Position numbers and translations under genes: made by a program. 64,000 bases of DNA from Astrocystis sublimbata (Eukaryota > Ascomycota > Sordariomycetes > Xylariales > Xylariaceae). Shown one piece after another: positions 49,310 through 61,989 of this stretch; the first letter of the stretch is position 1; the number at the start of each line of letters is the position of its first letter. The stretch is taken from positions 372,001 through 436,000 of the forward strand of contig JAJNNY010000031.1 of NCBI GenBank assembly GCA_022453515.1. Reading direction: 5' to 3'. Below the pieces are notes generated by a model. The model was not told the origin of the DNA, made no database searches, and saw only the letters and a program-made list of their open reading frames with translations.

Positions 49310-50299
49310 TTTGTCCTGCTCAGGCTGTTCTAAATTTGGCGAATAGATGGACGTCGATTTCGGTGTCCTGGTTTGTTGGCAATGTTGCAGCTGAACTTGC
49401 ATTCCGACTTTCCCCCGCACGACATGTTACATTGTTCCTTAATACATGGAGGGCGCCTCGAAGTGCCTCACCGTAGGAGGGCTAGGGAGGGTCAGGTCAG
49501 AAGAGGGTGACCCGGAGGCCATTGGAGGCAGGCTGTGTGCGACACAAGTAGGCTTGGTAGGTACATACCTAAGTACCGTATAAGTAATTACCTACACACC
49601 TTATGTAGGTGAGAGCGAGATCAGCACTTATGTGTGGTTGTGTGGTTGTATTCCAAGTTTTGCTGGAAGAGTCTAGAGGTACCTGAGTAGGTACCTATAC
49701 GTAAAGGGAGGTGCCTACCTTAGGTAAGTAGGTAAGCTAAGTAAGTACCTAATGCGGGAAATGAGCCAAAACAGCAAACTCTATATTTTTATACTAATAG
49801 CGCTGTTTGCAACTTAGAATCAATCCGAACTCGCCATTTGTGCAGGTAGCTACCTAGGATGGACCAATGATTAGGTATGTACTAGGTAACAGCAGATAGG
49901 GCCACCGCGAGATAAACCAAATCAACTGCATGGTATCACATTTCTGCAACGTCACCCCCCCCCCCCCCCCACAAACAGCCGCTGCCTGCCAGTATGGGGG
50001 CCCCCAACGCGACCAAGGAGCTACATTGCTTGTAGCTTGCGTGTGTCTAAAATCTACCTATGTACATTTGACATTTGTTAGCACTTTTTTCGCAGCCAGG
50101 TATCGCAGCAACGCCAGCGTTACAGGAACCGTATGATTGAGACTGTGACTAGACCCAAGCAGCCTGACACAAGTATGCAGCTGTTGGTGGTATGGGAACA
50201 TGGTGGCTTATCCATGTGGGCCAAGAACGGTGAGCTGAGAAGGAGGCTTCCCATCTACTGTCCTCCGCGGCCTCTATTCAAGCCCCGGTCTCTGGGCAG

Positions 50300-50306
50300 T
50301 ATATAA
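50300..50306 (+). promoter_or_regulatory. TATA box of the membrane protein gene
   Basis: TATATAA stands 136 bases before the start codon at 50442, in a G/C-rich surround. Confidence 0.55.
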
Positions 50307-50441
50307 CCATGTCTTCGGGGGAGGAATGAATGATCAATACCGTTATTCTATTGTTATTCGTCGTTTCAATCTTCAGTTCGCAGTTAATTAATTGGCGCAT
50401 TCGACAAGTGTTTCATTTGGCTGTACGACAGGCGGTCTAAG

Positions 50442-51747
50442 ATGAGTGAACTTACTACCAGCGCGAGGGATAACTTTGCTACATGCATCGCCCTCTTGGT
50501 TTTGACAACTATCACGGTTATTGCTCGGTTTAGCACCAGGGTTTCGCTTAGACAACGTCCATCGGCCCCGGACTGGCTTTGTTTACTTGCTCTCGTGTGC
50601 TTTTATGGTTATTGCATCACCATCATCAACTGTAAGTCCCCACCCCCCCAATGCGTTGCCCTCTTCGTTCAAGATAGCAGGGGAGTCTGACGAGCAGCAG
50701 TCATTTTCAATGTGTCCCATGCGCACGCCTTCGATGCGAATCCTAATTTAGGGCTTGCAGAGCTGAGAAACCTTTTGCTGGTAAGTCCTTGTAAGCTAAT
50801 ATATGCTAGAGGAATCTTATCATCATGGCCGTGCTAACTAAATTGAAAGACATCCTTCATCCTTGAGATCTTCCTATCGCTTGTCATTACCTCAGTCAAA
50901 TTCAGCATTCTCTGGCTGTACCACACCCTCTTTGGAATTAGTACTCTTGCCAAACGCTTGATATACGGCACCGGAATTGCCTGCGCACTCTGGTTCGTGA
51001 TCGCCATCTTTGTCTTGATCATCTTCCAGTGCCACCCAGTCGACGCCTACTGGAATGAATTCATGTCGCCGGCGGCGTGTCTTGACGCCAGACGTCTCCT
51101 ACTGGGATACGAACTGACAAACCTATTCATTGATGTGGTTATCCTTTGCATCCCGATTGTTGTTATAGGAAAGCTGCAACTGTCACAACCAAAGAAAATT
51201 GGCGCATCGGTAGTATTCTTGCTGGGCATTTTGTAAGTACCGCATTCTAAGAGATAATCATATCTATTGTTCAGCCCACACTAACAACTGGTGTAGCGTT
51301 TGCATATCAAGCGTTGTTCGATTGACTACCATTTATGATGCTCAAAACCCCTCGCGGCCTGGTGAGCGCTCATTTCTCTTCACAGTAAGCCTGTAAAACA
51401 CTGTGCTAACCGGAAACAAAGTACTATTTTCCCCCTCCATAATCTGGTCGACTCTACAAGTAGGTTTCGCCATTATTTGTAGTTGCCTGCCCGTGTTAGG
51501 ACCTTTGTTTGGCAGAATTATTGGAAACTCTCCAACTATGTCCAAGCGACAGAGCTACCCCCATTCCCGAAGCGCAATAGGAAATCCCGGCAGCTCTTCT
51601 CGGCCCAAGCTTAAGGGAACTGCCGTAATCACGAGCATGATAACTCCTGGTCCGAACTTGGAGGCGGATTACACACGTGGAACTCGACGTTCAACGAGAG
51701 TAACGATCATATTATACAGCCGATGCCAGCAAAGGGGATCGTTGTGA
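50442..51747 (+). CDS. Fungal rhodopsin/SAT4-type seven-helix membrane protein
   Basis: Exons are 50442-50631, 50701-50780, 50850-51232, 51297-51361 and 51422-51747, giving 347 aa with consistent phases. Helices appear at about residues 13-32, 45-63, 90-115, 130-152, 180-205 and 210-230, plus one near the IICSCLPVLGPLF motif. IFQCHPVDAYWNEF and the late SIIWSTLQVGFAIICSCLPVLGPLFGRI are the marks of the fungal rhodopsin (SAT4) family. The family is named from a gene in the satratoxin cluster and is common beside biosynthetic genes; some members (PTH11-like) act as surface receptors. It is not a retinal pump: no retinal lysine context is seen. The tail is basic, serine-rich and poorly conserved, so the last 60 residues are less certain. 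Confidence 0.82.
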
Positions 51748-53260
51748 GACAACAAATTGACGTTGTTTAGAATTGGCGGGTGGGGAGGGGGGAGAGGGCG
51801 AGGCATGAAGCGTTTTGTTGATGTGTAAACATGATGTGTAATATCGTGAATCTTACTGATATAATAACCGCGGGGAGCTCCAGAGTCACCACAGCCCCTC
51901 CCACTCAATGTAAAACTAATCTCAGATTTTTTCTGTCCAGATAGGAATCTACTATGAAAACCCAACATCATGTCATCTTGTTATTTCGCAACGAGTGAAT
52001 ATATCTTCATACATTGTGAATCAATCGATTGTTGATGCCATTGAAGCTCACTAATACTGATGTATCTAGTGTTGACTCAAGATATTGTGACTATGCGCCG
52101 GATGGGCCATCGAACAACAGCCAACGGGCAAAACTGCAGGTTAAATTGACAGTGCGGGAGCTTTCTATTCTATTTAGGGAAATGAGACGCACGTAGAGAG
52201 GGGGGTATGCTTGAGACCTGCACCGGACATCGTAAGAAAGTGGCGTCCCGACATTGTGCTGCGGCTAACAATGATTGGAGGTACCAATCAGGATCGATGA
52301 CCAACAGATTGCAGATGCATTCTATTCATAACAGAGCGAAGTGGAGAAGATTTTCGCCTTCCTTATTGGATTGTTGGAACATGCGAGTTCACGTTGTGGT
52401 CATATCGTGCGCTGCAGCCTGCAGCAATAAGCAATATTTACACCGCTGACCGGTCTAACGTGTACTCGGGGGAGGTGCATACAGCTTTGTTTCCGACTCA
52501 TAGTCTCATGACTCTCATCCTACGGGGGCCGCACCAGGCTGCGATTGTTCCGCTGACACAGTGAGAGCCCAGCAGCCCACCAATCATGCTTCTCATCTTC
52601 AACTTTTGCTTTTCAAAGCTACCCAAGATGCACATTGAAACAGCCACACGCATCTAACATGGCTTTTTGGGCGAATAACTTATGGCCACATATTTGGGAT
52701 CGCAGCCATGGCGCCTAAGTGCCGAGAGTGCCGTAAGGATGGTGTTGAGCAGGGCGGAGATAATGCAATGGTCGCTGGAGAGTCACATTCTTGACTCAAG
52801 AAATTCAGGGCTTGCGGCTTCTTCCGTAGAAATGAATTAATATTGAAGTACTAAATATATACTTTGATCATGTTGGCGATAATAGGCTGGTACGCGGACT
52901 GGGTTCTCACATAGTATTAACTGCGTGCGGTATTACGAGTAACTGTTACAATGGCTGACTAGTACCTGGATCCCATTCCCTTAAATTCCAGAAGTATGAG
53001 CATTTTTGGTACACAAACTAGGACTGGCAGCTTTTATCTAGCCGAGGTCGGGATCACATACAACGGGTCTTGAAAGGGGCTCTATTCTATTAAATTTATA
53101 GTTCTAGTTAACTAGGCGAGCGTATAGATAGTACGAGTCCCTTCTTCTCCGTAACATCTTTTATGATTACTTGGATGTCCCATATCTCCAGCCTTCCCTC
53201 ATATAAGAAGCAATCTTCTCTAAAGACATTATCAGAGCGAACGCCCTAAAAGCAGTCAGG
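51748..53260. other. Polyketide synthase upstream region
   Basis: These 1.5 kb have no gene that I can support (the frame 52207-52449 is featureless). They hold one CGAGGTCGG word at 53043-53051 and AT-rich sequence close to the start. Confidence 0.6.
53043..53051 (+). promoter_or_regulatory. CGAGGTCGG word upstream of the polyketide synthase
   Basis: It is preceded by C, so it reads CCGAGGTCGG, an everted CCG-N4-CGG arrangement suited to a Zn2Cys6 dimer. It lies 210 bases before the start codon and matches the hydrolase upstream word. Confidence 0.4.
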
Positions 53261-56200
53261 ATGGATGATCCAGTAGCCGTTATAGGATTCGGTATCCGTT
53301 TCCCTGGAGAAGCTGTCAATGAAGGCGCCTTTTGGGAAATTATCGAAGAAGGGAGATCAACCATGACCGATGTGCCAGCCAGTCGGTACAATATCAACGG
53401 ATTCTATGATCAGAACCGTTCCAATGGCAACAGCGTGAGATTCGCCGTGCCCTCAGATGCATGGGAAACGCTGACTGGTAGTCATTATTGTAGCTTTCCT
53501 GCCGCGGTGGTCATTTTGTCACTGGTGATATTTCTGCCTTTGATGCCCCGTTCTTTGCCATGAGCAGTGCCGAGGCCAAATCAATGGATCCCCAACTACG
53601 TCTCATGCTAGAAACGACATATCATGCCCTAGAAAATGGTGAGTTAAACACCCAGCAGCGGGGCTGAGCTCGTGGATGGCTAATATGTCAAAGCTGGTCT
53701 AAAACCAGAAGATATCCAAGGGAGTGCGACCTCAGTATATGTCGGCAACCTCACCGCTGACTATTCGTCGCTCTTCGCTGATGACGAAGAAATTCGCGCG
53801 GCATACCAGGCGACAGGTATGTCGGGCGCTATGCTCTCGAATCGAATCAGCTGGTTCTACGACCTACGGGGTCCGAGCATGACGCTCGACACGGCATGCT
53901 CGAGTAGTCTAGTCGGTCTTCATCTAGCATGTCAGAGTATAATACAAGGCGAAACCGAGATGGTTAGCTACCCGCCATGTTATATATTGCTTCTTTTTAA
54001 CTTCTTCTGAGCTGACTTCATTACGTTTTTCAGGGCCTTGTCGGGGGTGTTCGACTGCAGCTTAATCCCACTATGATGACTTTGCCACTGGCGAGACAGA
54101 ACTTCCTGTCCCCGGACAGTCTCTGCTACAGTTTCGATGAGCGAGCTAATGGATATAGCCGGGGAGAGGGGATCGGAATGATCATCAAAAAGCGTCTATC
54201 CAGGGCAATCGAGGATGGTAACACCATTCGAGCCGTGATTCGCGGCACCTCGAGCAATCAGGACGGCCGCACTCCTGTTATTTCTCAACCCAGTCCCGAG
54301 GCTCAAGCCGAACTCATTCGGAAAGCGTATGAAGTTGCAGGACTAGACTTTAGAGGAACGCAATATTTTGAGGCTCACGGTACCGGAACTCCCGTGGGCG
54401 ATCCGATAGAGGCGGAAGGGATCAGCAGAGTATTCTCTACTCATCTAACACGCGAAAGTCCCATGTACATTGGGTCGGTGAAAGCAAACATCGGGCACCT
54501 GGAGTCGACGGCAGGAGTAGCCGGTGTGATCAAAGCTGTATTAGCGTTGGAGCATGGAATCATCCCCCCAAATGCCTTGTTGAAACGGCTGAATCCTCAG
54601 ATACGTGCAGAGGAGTGGAACTTGAAGGTAAGTTATCCTATTGTTTACAAGGCTCATAGTTGGTTTCTCATATCTCAAGTTCCCGACAACGGCAGTCCCA
54701 TGGCCAAGCGATGGGCAAAGGAGGGCATCAGTGAATAGCTTCGGTGTGGGAGGCGCGAATGCGCATGTTGTTCTGGATGATGCTCTGCACTACTTACAAA
54801 GCCGAGGCTTAAAAGGCTCGCACAATACGAAGATCGTCCACAAAAAGGGGTCTCAGGCCGCAAGCACAAATACAGTGAGTGAATTTAACACTACCCTTGT
54901 CGTGGTAAACCGGACCACCGCGCATGAGTCTACAAACGGAATCGAGGTATGCAGCCATACCCACGCGATCGACCTGAAGCAGACCTCTCTATTTCTACCT
55001 TTATCAGCAGCGGATGAGGGTGGAATCCTTCGCGTAGCGGCTTCACTTGAGAACCATCTACGTCAGCGCGACACGGTGACAGCTACCTACCTTCGCGATG
55101 TTGCTTTCACCTTGTCTGAAAAAAGGGCCTGGCTTCCATGGAAAGCTTACGTGGTAGGTTCAGATGGGAATGAAGTAATGGAGAGTCTATCCAGTCTACC
55201 CGTGCAACCAATTCGTATGAGCCAAGCTCCTGAAATCAACTTTGTTTTTACGGGACAAGGGGCTCAGTGGGCGAACATGGGATTTGAGCTGATTGAACGC
55301 TATCCTATCTTCCGCGAGTCTATGGTGTTCGCCCAAGAATGTCTCCGCTCCTTTGGAGCGGACTGGTTTCTGCTAGGTACGTCTGCAAGATTCATCTCGA
55401 AATGTGAGTTGACACTTCCTCATCAGATGAACTTCGTGAGGCGGCACACTCCACAAAGATCGACAGTCCACAACTGGCACAACCCGTCTGTACCGCTATA
55501 CAAATCGCTCTGGTAGATTTGTTGGCCACGTTGGGCATTGAGCCCCATGCCGTTGTTGGTCACTCTTCGGGTGAGATCGCTGCAGCCTATGCGATGGGAG
55601 CACTCTCTAGAGCGAGCGCCCTACGAGTTGCTTACTATTGGGGGCAGGTGGCGATGATATCAATGAACACGAGCATCGAGAAGGGGGCAATGCTTGCCGT
55701 AGCACTATCCGAGGCTGATCTTAAACCTCACATTACCGCCGTTGTTGGAGATGGCAGCCCCGAAGCCTTGTCGTATGGGTGCGTAAACAGCCCCCAGAAT
55801 ACAACCATCACCGGTATAGAGAGCTACATTGATGCACTCTCGGCGAGACTAAAGGCAAGAAAGGTCTTCAACCGCAAGCTCACTGTGCCAGTGGCATATC
55901 ATTCGTCACAGATGCTCGAGGTTGCCGACAGTTACCAGGCAGCTCTTATTGAAAGTTTGCAGGCTAGCGTTTCAAATCAGTGTACGAGCTCTGTAAAAAT
56001 GGTCTCGTCTGTGACAGGCGAGGTTGTGACTCGGGAGATTCTACAGAATCCAGAGTATTGGATCGAAAACCTCGTTTCCAAGGTCAGGTTTTCTGAAGCA
56101 CTAGAACGAATGTTAGCATTGTCGTCAGCCGGGAACGAAGGCACCCAAAGCTATCTGAAGACCTTAACATATCTGGTCGAAGTTGGTCCGCACTCTGCTC

Positions 56201-59200
56201 TTGAACGACCAATCCGAGAGACCCTGGAAGGAAGCAATAACTTTGTATATGGCACAGCGCTGCGCCGCGAAGTGTCGCCTATACTCACACTACAGAACCT
56301 GGTAGGAGAGTTGTACTCGCACAACCATCCAGTGAAAATTGACGAACTCAATAAATGCCGTTGGGTCCAGAGTTGCCCAAAGATGGTCCTGGACCTGCCC
56401 TTATACCCATTCAACAACGCGAGAACCTATTGGCTTGAAAGTAGGCTTTCGCAGAACCGCCGAACGCGTGAGAGCCCTCGACACGATTTTCTTGGAAACC
56501 CATCCGCCGACTGGAATCCCTCGAGGCCGAAATGGCGCTTTACCATTCGGGCATCTGATCTCCCATGGATCGTCGATCACAAGGTAAAAAATGCCATACA
56601 GCTATATACAAGTGGTAGGGACTGAACTAATCAGCTTTATCGACAGGTCGATGATATCGTTCTCTACCCTGGCACCGGCTTCCTCGTCATGGTGTTGGAG
56701 GCAGTGCGGAGTCTGACTGTAAGCGCTCCTGATATTGTCGGCATTCGATTTAGGGATGTTAGAATATACAACGCGCTAGTCATACCCATGGACGAGGATG
56801 GCATCGAAACACAGCTCCATATGAGCACACATAGCAGTTTCCTGGGCCAATGTCTTAACATCTGGGACTTCAATATTTACTCAGTGACCGGGGGTGACTG
56901 GAAACTTCATTGCTCGGGCCAAGTAGCCGGCGAGCTCTCTGACGCCACAGACCGTGTGTCCGAAAAGCCACGATCACCAGCAGGGGATAGTTTCGAGGCG
57001 TTTGAAAGCCAGCAGCCTGCAATTGATTCAGGCCATTTCTATCAGCTTCTGCATCAGCGGGGCTACCACTTCGGCTCCAATTTCAAGACACTTGAGAGTA
57101 TCCGGGTCACAAGGCATGAAGAGGCCATGGGCACGGTGCAACTCGCCCACTCCCAGGGGCAGGTACTGCGCGGTGAGGTAAGCGAGCATCTTGTCCACCC
57201 CGCGGTATTGGACAGCCTATTTCACGTCATGATGGCGACTCAGTACAATAGTAAATCCTTGCCCCGCGTAGTTCCGACATATCTCTCAGAGGTCATCGTA
57301 TTTTTTGGCGAACTCGAAGATCATTCAATGAAAACAATGCTCCTCCACGGTAAAGTTAATGAGAGCAACGCATCCGGCATTCGCGGCAATATAACAGCCG
57401 TGAGCAGCACCACAGGGCTACCGGTGGTGGTCATGCGCGGCTGTAAGTTTGCAACTCTTCCTGAGACGGAGTGGAAAGCAATGCCGTCAGAGTCTACTAG
57501 CTTATTCCACCGGATGCACTGGAAGCCAGACATTGGTTTGCTGTCTCGCAGCCAACTCGAGCACCGTTTCCGCGTCGAGATCCCGGACACCACCAACGAT
57601 GGGGGCGACTTGAAGGCCGAGATTGTCTGTCGTTATTTCATCTTGAAGGCTTTCCGAGATACAACCAGGGACTGCTGGAGCACCAAGCCGCATATGATCA
57701 AATACATCCAATGGGCTGACAATTTCAACGACGACCAGGAGCGTTCTACTGCGGCTCTTATTGACACGGAATGGCCCGAGTTCCAAGACGTAGCTGGAAG
57801 ATCTGCTCTCATAGATGACTGGTCGAAGGGCGCATCATGGAGGGAGAAGGTGGTGATGTTCTGCGAACACCTGATCCAGATCCTGCGAGAGGAAATTGAC
57901 CCCTTAGATCTCTTATTCAATCAAGGTATCGCAGAAAGCATCTATCGTAGCCCTTTGCTTGCCGCCACAAGTAGGAGAATCGCGGCTTACGTGGATCTTC
58001 TCGCACACAAACATTCCGGAATGAAGATCCTCGAAGTTGGCGCGGGGACTGGCAGCACCACAAGCCTAGTCATGGAAGCGCTAACACGTCGAGGGGGCGA
58101 GCCGGGCACATCTCCACGGTTCGACCAATACGACTTTACCGACATATCGCCGAGTTTCTTCGCACAGGGCCAGGAGCGCTTCGTAAGGCACGCGAACCGG
58201 ATGAAGTTCAAAGTTCTTGATCTAGAGCGCGACCCAGTAGATCAAGGATTTGAAGCGGAATCCTACGACCTTATCATTGCCGCAGCGGTGGGTCGACCCT
58301 GGGACGGAGAATGAACTCAGGTCTATTTTGATGTGTACTGACATTTCCAGGTGGTTCATGCAACGGGAAATATCAACAGGACACTGAAACAAGTTTGGAA
58401 ATTGCTCAAACCGTAAGTTCTTGGTATCAGAGATACGTTTTCAATCCCAAGTAAGAGCTAATGAAACATTAGGGGCGGTCGTCTCATTTTATCTGAGCCG
58501 ACTAATAAGTTGATGGCGGCCACTTCTGGGATTTTTGGTGTCCTTCCGGGGTGGTGGCTAGGTGAGCAAACTGTCGTCTCGTGCAGCCTGCTGCTGTCAC
58601 TGACGCTGGATCTTTAGCAACGGAGCCCTTTCGGACGGGGGGTCCTTTGTTGAGTCCAACAGAGTGGAACGAAGCAGTCCAAGGAGCGGGTTTCAACGAG
58701 CTTCAGGTTTCGTTGTCTGACAATGCCGCGCACAAGCACATGACATCCCTCCTATCCACTAGCCTCCCCTCTCCATACAGCTTGAAGTCTGCTCTAAAAT
58801 CGGCGATACTAATTCAGTCACCAGAGCAACTAGACTTTGCGAAAGCGGTAGAAGTCGAGTTAAGTACAGACAGGGTTATGAGCTGTGAAGTTATCACAAT
58901 GAATTCCATTGTTGATATCATGTCACAATATGACTATTGCGTATCTCTGGTCGAGTTTGAAAAACCGTCCCTGTCGCATCTTGGCGAGGTTCGATTCACC
59001 AACCTCCAACATCTCATGCGGAAATTTAAAAACATCATCTGGGTCACTTCCAGGTGCGGGACGCGACCCACGAGCCCCGAGTTGGTCATGATGTCTGGAT
59101 TCGCCAAGTCTCTTATGCGCGAAGATCCAAGCCGCAATCTGATTTATCTCAACGTCAACTCCATAGAATATGCGACTGATACCATCACCCGTGTGGTGAG

Positions 59201-61703
59201 ATACGTGAGTGAAGTCCCGGTACATCTAGCCGAGACCGACCTGATGGAGGAAGATGGTGTGGTGTATATTCCCCGAGTGGTCGAAGCCACGAAGATCAAC
59301 CGTCTCCTCGATTCGACGCTATATAATCAGACGCCACAGCCCATCGATGTAAATGGAAACATAAAAGACGCCATCGAGCTCCGCTTCATCCCGGGCCGAC
59401 TCAATGCGCTTCACTTTGTGCCCACATCCTTACCACTACGACCTTCACAAGAAGATGAGGGAGTACTCATCAGCGTGAAAGCCACTGGAATAAGTAATAG
59501 AGACGTCATGGTATTTATGAACCAGCTCCAGACTGACGAGCTTGGCTGCGAAGTCGCCGGTGTAGTAGTCAAGGCCGGACTCCACTCCGGGTTTACTGCC
59601 GGCGATCGGGTGTGCGCATTCGTACCATCTGGCGGCTTCCGCTCCTATGTCTGCGCCAGGAAATCCCAAGTTTTAGCAATACCATCGGAAATGTCCTTCA
59701 CTCAGGCGAGCACAATACCATTGACCTTCGCTACTGCGCAGTACGCACTTGGTTATGTTGCTAGGCTTCGAGCCGGAGAAAGTATCCTCATCCATGCGGC
59801 CGCTGGCGGGGTGGGGCAGGCAGCAATACAAATCGCCCAGAGAATAGGAGCCGTCATTTATGCGACAGTAGGCACGCCTGAAAAGAAATCACTCATCGTG
59901 GAGAGGTATGGAATAGTTGCAGGTCACTGCTTCTCGAGCAGACACGTCGCCTTCGCGGAACAGCTGATGCGCGAAACGGCGGATAGGGGCGTCGATGTGG
60001 TGCTTAATTCCCTGTCAGGCCCAGCTCTTACTGAAACGTGGAGGTGCATGGCGCCCTTCGGGCGCTTGGTGAACATCGAAAAACGCGGCGTGCTCGCTGC
60101 GAGAAATCTGCCTATTGATCAGTTTCAACAGAATATCTCGTACTCGTCTGTCGACATGACAATGGTAGGAAAACTGAACGATGGGCTAATGAATGACATC
60201 AAAGGTGAAATACAAGCTCTACTCAATGACCGGTCGTCCAAACTTGCTCCTCCGCACCCGGTTACAGTGTTCAAATTGTCCGAGCTCGAAAGTGCACTTC
60301 GCTGGATTCAGACTGGTCAACACGCAGGTAAGGCTGTTGTGACCTGGGAACTGGCGGATACGATCCAGGTGAGTAGTATTAAACTCAGAACACGATGGAG
60401 ACGATTGATTGAACAGTTGTGGGATTTAGATGATTCCCAAGTCCTTACTAGACTACAAATTCAGCAGTACTTCAACGTACGTAATCACTGGTGGACTTGG
60501 TGGCATTGGGAGAAACTTAGCGGTCTGGATGGCTTCATTGGGAGCGAGACACCTCGTGCTGCTTTCACGCTCCGGCGTCAAGTCCGACACGGCCAAAGAG
60601 GTGGTCGCGAAACTCAAGAAAGACGGCGTAGAGGTATATGCGCCTGCCTGCGACGTGTCTCGCGCAGAAGAGGTGGGAAAGGTCACTGCGTGTGTCAAAG
60701 CCACAATGCCGCCCATCAAGGGCTGCATACATGGAGCATTGGTAGTAGTCGTAAGTAATAGCTCGACCGAAACACGGTGTTGTTGGCTGCCATGCTAATG
60801 ATCACTACTTATCAGAACCGTCTATTTCCAGACTTTTCGTATCAGGAGTTCCAGGATAATCTTGACCCAAAGATCAAGGGCACTTGGAACCTCCACAACT
60901 ACCTCCCGGCGAGGCTTGACTTCTTCGTCATGCTCTCATCTATTGCCGGCGTCAACGGCGCGGCCTCGCAGAGCCCATACTCGGCTGCGAGCATCTTCGA
61001 AGACGCATTCGCTCGATTTCGGCATGCCCAGGGCCAGCACTGTGTCTCCCTCGACCTGGGCGTTGTCCGAGACGTCGGGTACGTCGCGGAGCGCGTCGAC
61101 GTGGCGCGTTTTCTTGCCCTGTCTATGACGGACCACAAGTCACTCACGGAGGGCGAGTTGCATTTTATGCTGAAATATGCATGCAGCCCCTCTCTCTCCT
61201 CTACGATGACATCCCCTTGGGACAGCCAAATAATCGGCGCGCTGACGACGCCCGCGTTTATCCGACATCGCGGCGTGGTTGAGGACCATGGATGGATGCG
61301 TATGCCCGTGTTCTGCCATCTCTACCAGATGGAACGAGAGATGAAGACGCAGGACAGGGCAGCAACAATCGCGCAATCCAATTCCGTCGAGACGCAGCTA
61401 ACAGGTACCAAGACGCTGACCGAGGCCGCAGAGGTCGTCACACGGGCGCTGGCCAGTCGCCTGGCTCGTGCACTGGCTGTCACCGTCAAGGACATAGACG
61501 TACGTAAACCGCCATTTACCTACGGCGTCGACTCGCTGGTCGCCGTCGAACTCATCTTCTGGTTTTCCAACGAGGTCAGAGCCGACATCCCCGTGATCCA
61601 GATCCTGGGCAATCAGACTATTGCGCAGCTTGGGTCATTCGCGGCAGCCGTTAGCGGCCACGTGCCTGCCAGTGTACGTTCGAAAATGAGTGGCACGGAA
61701 TGA
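53261..61703 (+). CDS. Highly reducing polyketide synthase (KS-AT-DH-MT-ER-KR-ACP)
   Basis: An iterative type I enzyme that builds a reduced, methylated polyketide chain. Twelve exons: 53261-53434, 53494-53638, 53694-53962, 54034-54627, 54680-55376, 55427-56583, 56647-58287, 58351-58412, 58473-58561, 58618-60368, 60430-60750, 60816-61703; 2595 aa, all phases agree. KS: DTACSSS with C175, EAHGTGTPVGDP, KANIGHLES. AT: FTGQGAQW near 584, GHSSG near 672. DH: DHKVDDIVLYPG with H1011 and HPAVLDSLFH near 1196. MT: LEVGAGTGSTT near 1475. ER: AAAGGVGQAAIQ near 2003. KR: VITGGLGGIG near 2212, YSAAS near 2353. ACP: GVDSL with the phosphopantetheine serine near 2540. There is no release domain, so a separate enzyme is needed. 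DH and KR deviate from consensus at one or two positions. No adjacent regulator or oxidase was found. Confidence 0.95.
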
Positions 61704-61989
61704 TTGGGGAGGCACGGTGTTTAAATTGCCTTTTCCATACTGTATTACCGTTATGCTACCTTATCTTGGTACTTCAAGGTTGTAGGTAGACACCTGGACA
61801 GGCATTATTTGCGCCTATATAACTTGTACCTAGGTATTGATAAATTAAATTATCTTTGAACGTAGGCCTGAGCCCGACTTATACATCATGGTTGGTGCAT
61901 CCGTAAGTACTTCAATGTTAACTTCAAGGTTGGCTAATAACTATGAGTATGCGCTATATGTTGCGTGGACTGCGTTGCACCATATCTAT

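Larger units (their letters stand above)
49148..50441. other. Divergent promoter region within the polyketide locus
   Basis: It lies between the hydrolase (-) and the membrane protein (+). It contains GGTCGG repeats at 49295-49309, several CCTAGGTA/TACCTA words (49558-49760, 49850-49890) and a run of 16 C at 49955-49970. No gene is seen. Confidence 0.6.

Noticed and set aside
53434..53563. Apparent frameshift in the KS domain
   Set aside because: An intron 53435-53493 (donor GTGAGA, acceptor TTGTAG) restores the KS sequence to RGGHFVTGD in the right frame.
61292..61507. Extra small frames inside the ACP region of the synthase
   Set aside because: They are out-of-phase shadows of the last PKS exon.
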